A stretch of DNA of 56,795 nucleotides from Candidatus Competibacter sp. (GCA_029624815.1 JARSSH010000053.1:1-56795); one strand, 5' to 3'; counted from the stretch's first letter, positions 7,518 to 16,852 are shown. Notes: a model not told the origin generated them from the letters alone. Numbers and translations are program-made.

Positions 7518-10091
7518 ATGTTTTCACCTGACGCCGAATCCGCGGCGCTGCCCATCGAGCCGGCGCTACCGACGATCCGCGCCGCGCTGCGCGATGCCAC
7601 CGCCCTGGTGCTGCAAGCCCCGCCGGGCGCCGGCAAGACCACCCGGGTACCGCTGGCGCTGCTCGATGAACCCTGGCTGGAGAACCGCGCCATCCTGTTG
7701 CTGGAACCGCGGCGGCTGGCGGCGCGAGCGGCGGCGGCGCGCATGGCCGCGCAACTGGGCGAGCCGGTCGGCCACACTGTTGGTTACCGCATCCGCTTCG
7801 ACCATCGAGTCTCGCGCCAAACCCGTATCGAGGTACTGACCGAGGGCATCCTGACTCGTCGCCTACAACGCGATCCGGCGCTGGACGGCGTAGGGCTGGT
7901 GATCTTCGACGAATTCCACGAGCGCGGCCTGCACGCCGATCTGGCGCTGGCGTTGTGCCTGGACAGCCAGCGCGGGCTACGCCCGGACCTGCGGTTGCTG
8001 GTCATGTCGGCCACCCTGGACGGTGCTGCGGTCGCCCGGCTGCTGGGCGACGCGCCCATCGTGACCAGCGAAGGCCGCGCCCATCCCGTAAGCCGGCATT
8101 ATCTGCCACGAGATCCCGATGGCCTGGATCTGAATGTCGTCGTCCGCGCCGTGCTGAACGCGCTGAACCAGGAGCGCGGCGACCTGCTGGTATTCCTGCC
8201 GGGCAGCGGTGAAATCCGGCGAATTTTGCGCGGATTGCAAGCGGAGCCGGCCTGCGCCGGTCTGGCGTTGACGCCGCTGTACGGCGACCTGCCGGGAGAA
8301 GCACAGCAGCGCGCCATCCAGCCCGACCCCGACGGTCGGCGCAAGATCGTGCTCGCCACGCCCATTGCCGAAACCAGCCTGACCATCGAGGGCGTCAGCG
8401 TGGTGGTGGATGCCGGCTGGACCCGCATCCCACGTTTCGATCCACGCAGCGGCCTGAGCCGCCTGGAATCGGTGCGGGTGTCGGCCGACGCCGCCGAACA
8501 GCGCGCCGGCCGGGCCGGACGGCTGGGACCGGGAGCCTGTTACCGGTTGTGGAGCGAAGCCGCTCAAAGTCGGCTCCGACCTCGGCGCATCCCGGAAATT
8601 CTGGAAGCCGATCTAGCCCCGTTGGCCCTGGAACTGGCGCAATGGGGCGTGACCCAGGTTGCGGCGCTGGCCTGGCTCGATCCGCCGCCGCCGGGCGCAC
8701 TGGCCCAGGGGCGCGAGCTGTTGCGCGAACTGGGTGCGTTGGACGAACGCGACCGCATCACCGCGACCGGACAGGCCCTGGTGGAACTGCCAGTCCATCC
8801 GCGGTTGGCCTATCTGCTGCGGCGCGGCGCGGCGCTCGGCCTGGTCGATCTGGCCGCCGATCTGACCGCCCTGCTGGAGGAGCGCGATCCCTTGCGCGGC
8901 GAACATCCCTTTGGCGGCGATCTCGCTGCCCGTCTGGACGCCCTGCGGGATTTTCGCCGCGACGGTCGCAACGGCGCGCGACGCTGGCAGGCCGATCCGG
9001 CGGCTTGCGCCCGCATCGAGCAGGCGGCGCGACGCTGGCGGGCGCTGTTGCGGCCGGCGGACAACCCAGCAAGAACGGACACGAAGGTCCGCCCCGCTCT
9101 CGATCCAGGAGACGGCGCGACCGCCGGGCTACTGCTGGCCTTCGCCTACCCCGACCGGGTGGCGCGGCGCCGGGAGGGCGCGACGGATCGCTACCGGATG
9201 GCCAACGGACGCGGGGCGCGGCTGGCCGCCGGGGAACCGCTGGCGGGTCGCGACTGGCTGGTGGCGGCGCACCTGGACGCCGGTACCAGCGAAGGCCGGA
9301 TCTGGCTGGCCGCGCCGGTCGATTCGGCCGATCTGGAAGCGCATCTCGCCGACCGGCTGCGCACCGTCACGGCAGTGATCTGGGACGAACGACAGACGGC
9401 GGTCATGGCTCGCCAGGAACGGCGACTGGGCGTGCTGGCGCTCGACAGTACCCCACTGGCGGACGCCGATCCCGAACAACTGTGTCAGGCGATGCTGGCC
9501 GGTGTCCGGCAACTGGGTTCCGATAGCCTGCCGTGGACTCGCGAACTGCGCGAATGGCAGGCGCGCGTGCTGTCGTTGCGGCACTGGCTGACCGACGAGG
9601 GCTGGCCGGACGTGTCCGACGACTGGCTGATGGCGCATCTCGAAAATTGGCTGCCACCCTGGCTGAACGGCATTAGCCGGCGCGAGCACCTCCGGCGGCT
9701 GGATCTGACGGGGGCGCTTCACAATCTGCTGGACGGTCGGTCGCGGGCGCGGCTGGACGAACTGGCGCCCACGCATCTGCCGGTCCCGAGCGGCTCGCGC
9801 ATTCGCCTGCGCTACCCACTGGGCGAACCGCCGGTGCTGGCGGTCAAATTGCAGGAGTTGTTCGGGCTGGCCGACACTCCTTGCATCGCGGGCGGGCGGA
9901 TTCCGGTAACCTTGCATCTGCTGTCGCCGGCCCAGCGACCGATCCAGGTCACCCAGGATCTGCGCGGTTTCTGGGAACGGACCTACGTCGAAGTCAGGAA
10001 GGAACTGAAAGGCCGTTACCCCAAGCATCCCTGGCCGGACGATCCGTGGAGCGCAATCCCCACCCGGCGCGTCCGGCCAGCCGGAAAGTGA
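7518..10091 (+). CDS. hrpB: ATP-dependent RNA helicase HrpB
   Basis: An 857-residue DEAH/RHA-type superfamily 2 helicase, close to the usual HrpB length. The Walker A motif APPGAGKTT is near residues 34-42, Walker B appears as VIFDEFHERG (DEFH form, as in other HrpB), followed by MSATLDG (motif III) and the C-terminal helicase motifs ATPIAETSLTIEGV and EQRAGRAGR. The C-terminal HrpB-specific region ends with ELKGRYPKHPWPDDPWSA, a family signature. ATG 7518 gives an N-terminus matching the family; upstream in-frame codons add only low-quality sequence. Its cellular role in non-pathogens is poorly defined; RNA remodelling is assumed. It is convergent with the DUF4280 gene. Confidence 0.95.
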   Translation: MFSPDAESAALPIEPALPTIRAALRDATALVLQAPPGAGKTTRVPLALLDEPWLENRAILLLEPRRLAARAAAARMAAQLGEPVGHTVGYRIRFDHRVSRQTRIEVLTEGILTRRLQRDPALDGVGLVIFDEFHERGLHADLALALCLDSQRGLRPDLRLLVMSATLDGAAVARLLGDAPIVTSEGRAHPVSRHYLPRDPDGLDLNVVVRAVLNALNQERGDLLVFLPGSGEIRRILRGLQAEPACAGLALTPLYGDLPGEAQQRAIQPDPDGRRKIVLATPIAETSLTIEGVSVVVDAGWTRIPRFDPRSGLSRLESVRVSADAAEQRAGRAGRLGPGACYRLWSEAAQSRLRPRRIPEILEADLAPLALELAQWGVTQVAALAWLDPPPPGALAQGRELLRELGALDERDRITATGQALVELPVHPRLAYLLRRGAALGLVDLAADLTALLEERDPLRGEHPFGGDLAARLDALRDFRRDGRNGARRWQADPAACARIEQAARRWRALLRPADNPARTDTKVRPALDPGDGATAGLLLAFAYPDRVARRREGATDRYRMANGRGARLAAGEPLAGRDWLVAAHLDAGTSEGRIWLAAPVDSADLEAHLADRLRTVTAVIWDERQTAVMARQERRLGVLALDSTPLADADPEQLCQAMLAGVRQLGSDSLPWTRELREWQARVLSLRHWLTDEGWPDVSDDWLMAHLENWLPPWLNGISRREHLRRLDLTGALHNLLDGRSRARLDELAPTHLPVPSGSRIRLRYPLGEPPVLAVKLQELFGLADTPCIAGGRIPVTLHLLSPAQRPIQVTQDLRGFWERTYVEVRKELKGRYPKHPWPDDPWSAIPTRRVRPAGK

Positions 10092-10097
10092 CGCGCC

Positions 10098-10487
10098 TCA
10101 GGGAATCATCTCGGTGAACTGCCCCGGTTGGAGCACCGTGATCACGCCCGTCCAGGTACACATCAGGGTGGAGGTATTGTTGAGCGCCGGCATGTTGCCC
10201 AGCAGCACGGTCGGCGATCCCACCACCCACGGCGCCGGCGTGACCGGCACGCAGGGCATCGGGGTCAACACCCCCATCGCTGCCGCCGTGGCCGACGCCA
10301 CCGCCGGATTGGTGGGAGTGATGCACATCCCGAACGGCATGATGTTGACCATCGGAATATGATCCATGATGTTGGCCGCCGGCATGTTGCTGGTCAGGGT
10401 CCGGTTGATCGGCAGGACGGTAAGAACGCTGGGCGCCACGCCAAAAGAACACTTCAGCATCGCGCCGTTACACACATGCATGGACAT
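10098..10487 (-). CDS. DUF4280 (PAAR-like) protein
   Basis: A 129-residue protein of the DUF4280/PAAR-like group. It has the cysteine-containing opening CNGAMLKCSFG, then a long run of short Pro/Asn/Met-rich turns (ANIMDHIPMVNIMPFGMC, PCVPVTPAPW) and a final CTWTGVITVLQPGQ. Such proteins are related to the cone-shaped tip proteins of contractile secretion systems or phage tails and are often found with toxins. ATG 10487 follows GAGGTG at proper spacing. No VgrG, Hcp, toxin or immunity gene is nearby, so this is an orphan tip candidate. It could serve a type VI or extracellular contractile system encoded elsewhere. Confidence 0.78.
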   Translation of the reverse strand: MSMHVCNGAMLKCSFGVAPSVLTVLPINRTLTSNMPAANIMDHIPMVNIMPFGMCITPTNPAVASATAAAMGVLTPMPCVPVTPAPWVVGSPTVLLGNMPALNNTSTLMCTWTGVITVLQPGQFTEMIP

Positions 10488-10854
10488 ACGCACACCTCGC
10501 GGGAATAGCCAGCACAAGCAGTTTGCCAAACTATAGTCTACCCGCCAGTCGGTCGTGGAGGGCTCGCGCTCTGTATCTTGCCCTCAAGCATCTTCCATCT
10601 TCTGCGACCACGGCGATTCCGAGCCCGACGTTGTTCGTGCCGCGTGGGTTTTGGATGCTGGCCGATCCTCGCAATCGCGGCGGCGCTGGGTTCGACCCGT
10701 GCCGCGCGTGGTCGATGCCGTATGCTGGCTAGCGTCGCCGTGACTCATGCTCCGCCGGGTTTTCTATCGTGGTTGTGGAGAGGGTCGTGATTTTCGCAAC
10801 GAAAAGCGCCGCTTCGAAGCGGCGCTTTGGCAAGGAACCCAATTGTGGCGACGA
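10488..10854. other. Intergenic stretch without a recognisable gene
   Basis: About 310 bases between the DUF4280 start and the phasin terminator. Short open frames exist on both strands but none has a convincing ribosome site or family resemblance, and the base pattern is irregular. It may contain the DUF4280 promoter. I see no repeats other than the terminator palindrome. Confidence 0.5.
10803..10828 (-). terminator. Rho-independent terminator of the phasin gene
   Basis: Perfect 26-base palindrome (aaagcgccgcttc and its complement), 26 bases beyond the phasin stop codon, followed on the minus strand by TCG and a broken T run. It can also function in the opposite direction. Confidence 0.75.
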
Positions 10855-11202
10855 TCAATCCTTGAACAGTACGCTCAACATGTTCTGCCGGGCGAGACGG
10901 TTGGTCTGGTTACAGCAGTCCGTACCCCATTCGGCCAGCATGCGGCCATCGTCCACGACGCGGTGACCCACGAAGCTCGCCACCGCGAACTGGCTGTCGG
11001 CGAATTCGTTCAGGCTATGCGGATCGATCACCTTCATCGCCACCTTGGCTTGGGCGACGCCCAGATCGACATAGGCTCTCAGGCTATCCATCTGGAGTCC
11101 GACCCACTTCTCCAACTGTCCGATCATGGATTGATTGACCCTGGCCAAGGATGCAACCCAAGGTCTGAACGGCTCGACAAACGCAACAGAACCCTCGTTC
11201 AT
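10855..11202 (-). CDS. Phasin family protein (PHA granule-associated)
   Basis: A 115-residue, mostly helical, amphipathic protein. The segment NEGSVAFVEPFRPWVASLAR, then NQSMIGQLEKWVGLQMDSLRAYVDLGVAQAKVAMKV (positions ~11140-11040), resembles the phasin domain that coats polyhydroxyalkanoate granules and controls their size. ATG 11202 is preceded by GGGAGGATGTC, a strong ribosome site; upstream in-frame codons run through AT-rich promoter sequence. No PHA synthase or depolymerase gene is nearby. It has its own promoter and terminator, so it is a single-gene unit. Its presence implies carbon storage as PHA in this organism. Confidence 0.78.
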   Translation of the reverse strand: MNEGSVAFVEPFRPWVASLARVNQSMIGQLEKWVGLQMDSLRAYVDLGVAQAKVAMKVIDPHSLNEFADSQFAVASFVGHRVVDDGRMLAEWGTDCCNQTNRLARQNMLSVLFKD

Positions 11203-11242
11203 GACATCCTCCCAATCCGGTTTAGCAAAATAGCTAAGATAA

Positions 11243-11272
11243 AGTATAGCAAAATATGCTGCATCGCGACAA
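11243..11272 (-). promoter_or_regulatory. Probable sigma-70 promoter of the phasin gene
   Basis: On the minus strand TTGTCG (11267-11272), an 18-base spacer and TATACT (11243-11248) lie about 40 bases before the phasin start, in a strongly AT-rich patch that contrasts with the GC-rich surroundings. Confidence 0.6.
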
Positions 11273-11324
11273 TAAATTCGATGCCTTGCGCGGCCCCCAT
11301 AAACCACACTATTTTTATGACAAA

Positions 11325-11333
11325 TGATATAAT
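11325..11333 (+). promoter_or_regulatory. Extended -10 promoter candidate for fbp
   Basis: TGATATAAT is a perfect extended -10 element 75 bases upstream of the fbp start codon. No good -35 element is seen at 16-18 bases, as expected for extended -10 promoters. Confidence 0.55.
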
Positions 11334-11408
11334 CGGTGCGGAGTTCGACCGGCGCGGGCGCCATCCGCCCTCACGCCATGCTGCTTTATCCAACCCAGGA
11401 AAACCCTC

Positions 11409-12428
11409 ATGCCTATCGGCACCACCATCACCGAATACTTCATCGAAGAACAGCGGCGCATCAAGGGCGTTTCGGGCGACTTCACCGCCCTGATCAATGA
11501 TGTCGTGATCGCCTGCAAGGCCATTTCCAGCGCGGTCCGCTACGGTAGCCTGGTCGGCGTGCTTGGCGCCGCCGATACCGAGAATATCCAGGGCGAAACG
11601 CAGAAAAAGCTGGACGTGATTTCCAACAATCTGTTTATCAACCGCAACGAATGGGCCGGACATGTGGCCGCCATGGCTTCCGAGGAAATGTCCGGCGTTT
11701 ACCATCTGCCGGCGCAATACCCGCGCGGCAAATACCTGCTGGTGTTCGACCCGTTGGACGGCTCCACCAATACCGACGTCAACGGCCCGGTCGGCACCAT
11801 CTTTTCGATCATGCGTCGGCCCGAGGGCGCGACCGGCGAATCGGGCGAGGAAGATTTCCTGCAGCCAGGGGTCCGGCAGGTTTGCGCCGGGTACGCGCTG
11901 TTCGGACCGTCCACCATGATGGTGCTCACCACCGGCCACGGCGTCAACGGCTTCACCCTGGATCAGCGCATCGGTGAGTTCATCCTGACCAATCCCAACA
12001 TGCAACTGCCGGAAGAAACTCAGGATTTTTCCATCAACGCCGCCTACATGCGATTTTGGGATCCACCGGTGCGGCGTTACATCGACGAATGCTTGGCCGG
12101 CCGGGAAGGACCGCGGCGCAAGGACTTCAACATGCGCTGGGCCGGCGCGATGATCGCCGATATCCACCGGGTGCTGATCAACGGCGGCGTGTTCCTTTAT
12201 CCGAGCGATCGCAAGCTGCGCGCCAAAAACCAGGAAGGCAAGCTGCGGCTGCTGTACGAGGCCAACCCGATGAGCCTGATCGTTGAACAAGCCGGCGGGC
12301 TGGCAACCACCGGCACGCAGCGGATCATGGAGCTGCAACCCACCCACCTGCACCAGCGTTGCCCGGTGATCATGGGCTCCAAGAAAGAAGTCGAGCGCAT
12401 CGTTTCCTATCATCTCGACGCGCAATAA
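11409..12428 (+). CDS. fbp: Fructose-1,6-bisphosphatase, class 1
   Basis: A 339-residue FBPase I of normal length. It hydrolyses fructose 1,6-bisphosphate to fructose 6-phosphate in gluconeogenesis or the Calvin cycle. Diagnostic motifs are NLFINRNEWAGHVAAMASEE near residues 75-95, the metal-binding FDPLDGSTNTDVN around residues 115-127, and the substrate-binding region with LRLLYEANPMSLIVEQAGG toward the C-terminus. It stands alone between the divergent phasin gene and a weak terminator, with no Rubisco or phosphoribulokinase gene nearby, so the context does not decide between gluconeogenic and autotrophic use. Confidence 0.95.
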   Translation: MPIGTTITEYFIEEQRRIKGVSGDFTALINDVVIACKAISSAVRYGSLVGVLGAADTENIQGETQKKLDVISNNLFINRNEWAGHVAAMASEEMSGVYHLPAQYPRGKYLLVFDPLDGSTNTDVNGPVGTIFSIMRRPEGATGESGEEDFLQPGVRQVCAGYALFGPSTMMVLTTGHGVNGFTLDQRIGEFILTNPNMQLPEETQDFSINAAYMRFWDPPVRRYIDECLAGREGPRRKDFNMRWAGAMIADIHRVLINGGVFLYPSDRKLRAKNQEGKLRLLYEANPMSLIVEQAGGLATTGTQRIMELQPTHLHQRCPVIMGSKKEVERIVSYHLDAQ

Positions 12429-12442
12429 CCTCCGCGGACGTC

Positions 12443-12485
12443 CGCCCGTCTCGCGCTTCGGGGTGAGGCGGGCGCGAGGTTTTTG
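12443..12485 (+). terminator. Probable terminator region after fbp
   Basis: Several alternative GC-rich stems (ctcgcgc 12450-12456 with gcgcgag 12472-12478, followed by gttttt) lie just after the fbp stop. The pairing is less clear-cut than in the other terminators here. Confidence 0.45.
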
Positions 12486-12657
12486 GGCAAAGCCCTCGCG
12501 GCGACGGAGGCGAAGCGCGCATCGGGGAAAAACCCGGCGTTTCCGCTCAAACGCCTTAACACTATCGCGCTCCATCATCTATAGATACTATGGATAGATA
12601 AATCCTATGTAAGTCACCTATTACTATCCGTATTTCCGACCTTGCAGAGACGATTGC

Positions 12658-15132
12658 ATGGAACCGACTCCCTCCCGCCCAGAACCGCTCGCCGGCAAGC
12701 TCAAGCGCATCGAGGATCTCGCCGAAAAACTCGTTTACATCAAATGGAGCCGTGAATTTTTCGTACTGTTGTTACGAGCGGCGCAGGATGTCCTGGCCTT
12801 GGCCCGCCCACAGCCCGCGTATCACAAGGTCATGGTGCTCGCCGAACGGCTCGAACAACAGATCGGCGAATGCCTGGATAAAGGCGACCTGCCCAAGGGA
12901 GCCGAGCGCGAGCGCCTGATCGCCGTCGTGGACGCGCTCTGCCGCGCGGGAGCCGCCCCTGGGGGCGCTTCCGGCCAGATCGATCCGGTCACGCAAAAAC
13001 CGGCCGAACCCCGCACCGTGCCTCTGTTTTCCCGGTGGGACAAGAGCGAACGGCCGCCGCCGCCGGCGAGCGCGGCTTTGACCCAAAAGCTATGGCTGGT
13101 GGCGCCGGACTCGGCCAACGATCTGGCTCGCAAGTTCGAACAGCGCGGCGGCTTTCAAGTCCGACGCTGCGCCAATCTGACCGAAATCCGCGCGTTGCTG
13201 GCGCAATCCGAACAGCCAATCGCTCTGATCATCGATCTGGACTTCGTCGCCGACCACCAACCCCCGCTGGAGCAAATCAAGACCTTAAGGCAATTGTTGA
13301 CTCCGGAAGCTCCTCTCTTCTTCCTGGCCGATCGCAGCGACATCGCCGCCCGACTCGATGCGGTGGAAGCCGGCGGCTCCGGCTACTTCATCAAGCCGGT
13401 GGATATTGCCCTGTTACTGGAAATCCTGGACGAACGCGTACTGAAGGCGTCCGACCACCGTATCCTGATCGTCGACGATGCGCTGCTTGCCGCCCGCGAA
13501 ATTGCCCGTTGGCTGGACAGCCGCGGCATGGTGACCCAAGTGCTCGCCCAACCGCAGCAGATCCTGCAATCCATCGCCAACTTTCGGCCCAACCTGTTGA
13601 TCCTCAATCTCGACTTAAAAGAAGTTGACGGGCTGACGCTGGCCCAGGCTATCCAGCAGCACGAACAATTGCGCGAGCTCCCGCTGATCCTGCTGTCGGA
13701 ACGCGCCGATAGCGGCGAGCGACTGTCGGCCACCAGCCTGAGCGGCGAAGCCCTGCTCGGCAAATCCCTGAACCCGGAACTGCTGTTCGCGGCCGTCGCC
13801 AAACGGCTGCGGCAGCGGCGCGGGCTGTACCGCAAACTGAGCCAGCTCAGCAACCGGGACACGGTCAGCGGCCTGTATAATCGTCCGTACTTCCTCGCCC
13901 ATCTGGAACGGATGCTGGTCGCCGTCGAAGCCAACATCCAGCCGGTGGCCATTATGCTGATCTCCCTGGACAACCTGCGCGTCGTCGAAAGTCACGATGT
14001 CGCCGCGGCCGATGAGATCGTCGAACAGGCCGCCAAGCGCCTGCAAACCGCGCTGGGCGCCGACCCGATCGCGGCCCGTTTCGGCAATGCCGTGTTCACG
14101 GTTCTGTTGAGCTTCACCAGCCAGGAAGCCCTACTCGCCACGGCGCACGCGGTGCAGGGGGCTTTGGAAAGCGATGCTTACCCTTTCAACAGCGAAAACT
14201 TCCAACTGCGCACCAGCATCGGCATTAGCGTGGCCACTCCCGCCCTGCGCGAAGCCGCCATCCTGATCCAGCAGGCCGACATGGCTTGCGGCATGGCTCG
14301 GGACAGCAAGGACATGCGGATTCTCGTCCAACACGGCCAGAGCGCCGAACAGGAGGCGGATCACCCCCGACAGCGCCGTTTGCTGGAGGAGATCCGCGAA
14401 GCCGTGCAGCAGCAGCGAATGAATCTGTTGTTTCAGCCGGTGGTCAGCCTGCGCGGCGATACCACCGAGCGCTATGAAGTGCTGCTGCGGATGCGCAATA
14501 ACGAGGGTTGGGAGCTGCTGCCGGAAACCGTATTCAGCCTGGTCAAGCGTCACCGGATCGGCATGGTGCTCGACCGCTGGGTCATCGCCCACTCCATCCG
14601 GATGCTGCGCGAGCGGCAAATGCGCGGTCATTCGGCGATTCTGTTCATCAATATTTCGCCCACCATCCTGCAAGACGACGAACTGCCGGATTGGCTGAGC
14701 AGCGGCCTGCGAAAAACCGGGGTGCCGGCCGCCAACCTGGTGTTCGAGATCGCCGAAACCACCGCCGAACTCAACCGGCAGGCGCTGTTGCCGTTTTTGC
14801 GAAAACTCAAGCAGATGGGTTGCGGTCTTTCGCTCGACCACTTCAGCGGCCACGAACGCGCCTTGGCGCTCGTTCAGCTCCTAAAGGCCGATTATGTCAA
14901 GCTGGCGCCCAAATTCGCCCAGGATCTGCTGAACGACAAGGAACGCCAGCAACAACTTGGGCAAATGACGCGCGAGTTGGCTGTACTGGGTGTAACCACC
15001 ATCATCACCGGCGTCGAGGACGCGAGCAGCCTGCCCACGCTGTGGTCTTGCGGCATCGATTTCGTCCAGGGTTATTTCCTGCAACGGCCGCACACCGACA
15101 TGAGGTACGATTTCGACCAAACGGTGCTGTAA
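12658..15132 (+). CDS. FimX-like protein: tandem receiver domains, degenerate GGDEF and EVL-type EAL domain
   Basis: An 824-residue multidomain signalling protein. A helical N-terminus (~1-120) is followed by two receiver-like domains (~144-262 and ~268-386), a GGDEF-fold domain (~400-560) and an EAL-fold domain (~575-820). The first receiver keeps IIDLDF; in the second an Asn (LILNLDL) appears at the phosphoacceptor position. The GGDEF signature reads FGNAVF (near residue 474), so cyclase activity is unlikely. The EAL motif is EVL (YEVLLRM, near 606), and the usual DDFG and EGVE are LDHFSG and TGVE, arguing against phosphodiesterase activity. FimX, a c-di-GMP-binding type IV pilus regulator, has the same EVL variant. 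I infer a c-di-GMP effector role. ampD follows 6 bases downstream. Confidence 0.82.
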   Translation: MEPTPSRPEPLAGKLKRIEDLAEKLVYIKWSREFFVLLLRAAQDVLALARPQPAYHKVMVLAERLEQQIGECLDKGDLPKGAERERLIAVVDALCRAGAAPGGASGQIDPVTQKPAEPRTVPLFSRWDKSERPPPPASAALTQKLWLVAPDSANDLARKFEQRGGFQVRRCANLTEIRALLAQSEQPIALIIDLDFVADHQPPLEQIKTLRQLLTPEAPLFFLADRSDIAARLDAVEAGGSGYFIKPVDIALLLEILDERVLKASDHRILIVDDALLAAREIARWLDSRGMVTQVLAQPQQILQSIANFRPNLLILNLDLKEVDGLTLAQAIQQHEQLRELPLILLSERADSGERLSATSLSGEALLGKSLNPELLFAAVAKRLRQRRGLYRKLSQLSNRDTVSGLYNRPYFLAHLERMLVAVEANIQPVAIMLISLDNLRVVESHDVAAADEIVEQAAKRLQTALGADPIAARFGNAVFTVLLSFTSQEALLATAHAVQGALESDAYPFNSENFQLRTSIGISVATPALREAAILIQQADMACGMARDSKDMRILVQHGQSAEQEADHPRQRRLLEEIREAVQQQRMNLLFQPVVSLRGDTTERYEVLLRMRNNEGWELLPETVFSLVKRHRIGMVLDRWVIAHSIRMLRERQMRGHSAILFINISPTILQDDELPDWLSSGLRKTGVPAANLVFEIAETTAELNRQALLPFLRKLKQMGCGLSLDHFSGHERALALVQLLKADYVKLAPKFAQDLLNDKERQQQLGQMTRELAVLGVTTIITGVEDASSLPTLWSCGIDFVQGYFLQRPHTDMRYDFDQTVL

Positions 15133-15138
15133 GCGGCG

Positions 15139-15705
15139 ATGCGGGTCGATTCGATCACCGGATTGCTGGATGTGGCGCGACAGGCGCCCTCGCCCAACCG
15201 TGACGACCGGCCGGTTGGATCGCCGATCGACCTGATCGTGATCCATGGCATCAGCCTACCGCCCGGTCAGTTCGGCGGGCCGTGGATCGACGCCTTGTTC
15301 GCCAACCGGCTCGACCCCGCCGCGCATCCTTATTTCCAGGCCATCGCCGGACTGCGAGTGTCGGCGCACCTACTGGTTCGACGGGACGGTGAGATCGTTC
15401 AGTACGTTCCGTTCCAGCACCGGGCTTGGCACGCCGGCGAGTCGGTTTACCGCTATCGCCGCCGCTGCAACGATTTCAGCATCGGCATCGAACTGGAAGG
15501 CGCCGACCATCTGCCCTACGACGAACGCCAGTACCCGGTGCTGGCGACCCTCATCGCTGCCTTGCGCGCGGCCTACCCGACCATCACGCCGGAACGGCTG
15601 GCCGGTCATGCCGACATTGCGCCGGGTCGCAAGACCGATCCGGGACCGGCGTTCGACTGGGCCAGGCTGCGCCGGTTGTTGGAAGAAACCGGCGCCGCTA
15701 GATGA
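15139..15705 (+). CDS. ampD: 1,6-anhydro-N-acetylmuramyl-L-alanine amidase AmpD
   Basis: A 188-residue cytosolic zinc amidase of AmpD size, which releases the peptide from anhydro-muropeptides during cell-wall recycling and so affects beta-lactamase induction in organisms with AmpR. Zinc ligands are visible as His in LIVIHGIS (near residue 36) and in the motif GHADIAPGRKTDPGP (near 155), with the final Asp typical of AmpD. The substrate loop AWHAGES and NDFSIGIELEG are also conserved. It follows the FimX-like gene closely and overlaps the convergent nitronate monooxygenase gene by eight bases at the 3' end. Confidence 0.95.
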   Translation: MRVDSITGLLDVARQAPSPNRDDRPVGSPIDLIVIHGISLPPGQFGGPWIDALFANRLDPAAHPYFQAIAGLRVSAHLLVRRDGEIVQYVPFQHRAWHAGESVYRYRRRCNDFSIGIELEGADHLPYDERQYPVLATLIAALRAAYPTITPERLAGHADIAPGRKTDPGPAFDWARLRRLLEETGAAR

Positions 15706-16852
15706 AGCAGGCCGGATCGGGACTCTCGGCCGCCGGAGGTTCCCGGTCGACGGGTTCCGCCGCAACCGGTTCCCGCGGCGACTCTTCGCCCCCCAGCAGC
15801 GCCGCCGCCTGTTCCGCCCAGGCCGCGATCAGTTCGGCCGCCGGACGCTGCTCGCTCAAATGACAGCCCTGACCGGCCCACAAGGCCATGAAAGCGGTCA
15901 GATCCTGCTCGGCGGCGACTTGGCGCATCTCCTCGGTCAAAAACGATTGCAGCGGATAACCGGGTAGCTCGGCTTCATATGGATGCAGTTCGCTGACCAA
16001 GCGGTTGCGCAATACCCGACCGGAGCGGCCGGTGAAAACGCGGCTCAGGGTAGTGGCGATTTCGCTACCTTCGCTCAGCAGCGCTTTGTAGGCGGGGGAA
16101 GCGCCGCTTTCCGGACAGGCCAGGAAGGCGGTGCCCATCTGAACGCCCGCCGCGCCCAGTATCCGGGTGGCGGCGATGCCGCGTCCATCCATGATGCCGC
16201 CGGCGGCGATGATGGGAACCCGGACGTGCTTGGCCAGCAACGGCACCAAGGTCAGAATGCCGACCAACCCCTGTTCCGGGTGACCGATAAAGGTGCCACG
16301 ATGGCCACCGGCCTCGGCGCCTTGGGCGATGATGAAATCCACCCCGCTTTCTTCCAGAACGATCGCTTCCAACAGGTGGGTGGCGGTACCGAGAGTGACA
16401 ATTCCGGCATCCCGCAGCAGATCCAGATATACGGTATCCGGCGCACCGAAAATAAAGCTGACCGCCGGCACCCGTTCTTCCATCACCATATCCAGCAGTT
16501 GCTCGAATTCCGGTGGTGCCGGCGGCGCGGGCGGTTCCGGCGGCAGCCCCAGTTCGGCCCGATAGGGCGCCAGCAGTTCGCGGGCGCGGGCAAGGCGGAC
16601 GGGATCGCCGTGGGCCACGCTGCTCAACGCCAGATTGACGGCAAATGGCCGGTCGGTGAGGGCGCGCATCTCGGCAATGGCTTGCCGCAAGGATTCGGGT
16701 TGCAGGCAGCCGCCCGCCAGCGATCCCAGGCCGCCCGCGTTGCTAACCGCTGCCGCGAGTCGCGGGGTGCCGGGGCCGCCAGCCATGGGAGCCTGGATAA
16801 TCGGATAACGAATGTCGAGTCGTTCGGTGAGCGCGGTGTGGGACCAATTCAT
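15698..16852 (-). CDS. Nitronate monooxygenase (2-nitropropane dioxygenase family)
   Basis: A 384-residue FMN-dependent TIM-barrel enzyme. It shows the N-terminal YPIIQAPMAGGPGTPRLAAAVSNAGGLGSL (positions ~16800-16710), the FMN-phosphate segments IIAAGGIMDGRGIAATRILGAAGVQMGTAFL, and IAQGAEAGGHRG, whose His is the presumed catalytic base. Enzymes of the family oxidise alkyl nitronates, such as propionate 3-nitronate, to aldehydes and nitrite; others are enoyl-ACP reductases (FabK), so substrate is uncertain. ATG 16852 is preferred over the TTG three codons upstream. A proline-rich tail follows the barrel. No obvious operon partner. Confidence 0.88.
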   Translation of the reverse strand: MNWSHTALTERLDIRYPIIQAPMAGGPGTPRLAAAVSNAGGLGSLAGGCLQPESLRQAIAEMRALTDRPFAVNLALSSVAHGDPVRLARARELLAPYRAELGLPPEPPAPPAPPEFEQLLDMVMEERVPAVSFIFGAPDTVYLDLLRDAGIVTLGTATHLLEAIVLEESGVDFIIAQGAEAGGHRGTFIGHPEQGLVGILTLVPLLAKHVRVPIIAAGGIMDGRGIAATRILGAAGVQMGTAFLACPESGASPAYKALLSEGSEIATTLSRVFTGRSGRVLRNRLVSELHPYEAELPGYPLQSFLTEEMRQVAAEQDLTAFMALWAGQGCHLSEQRPAAELIAAWAEQAAALLGGEESPREPVAAEPVDREPPAAESPDPACFI

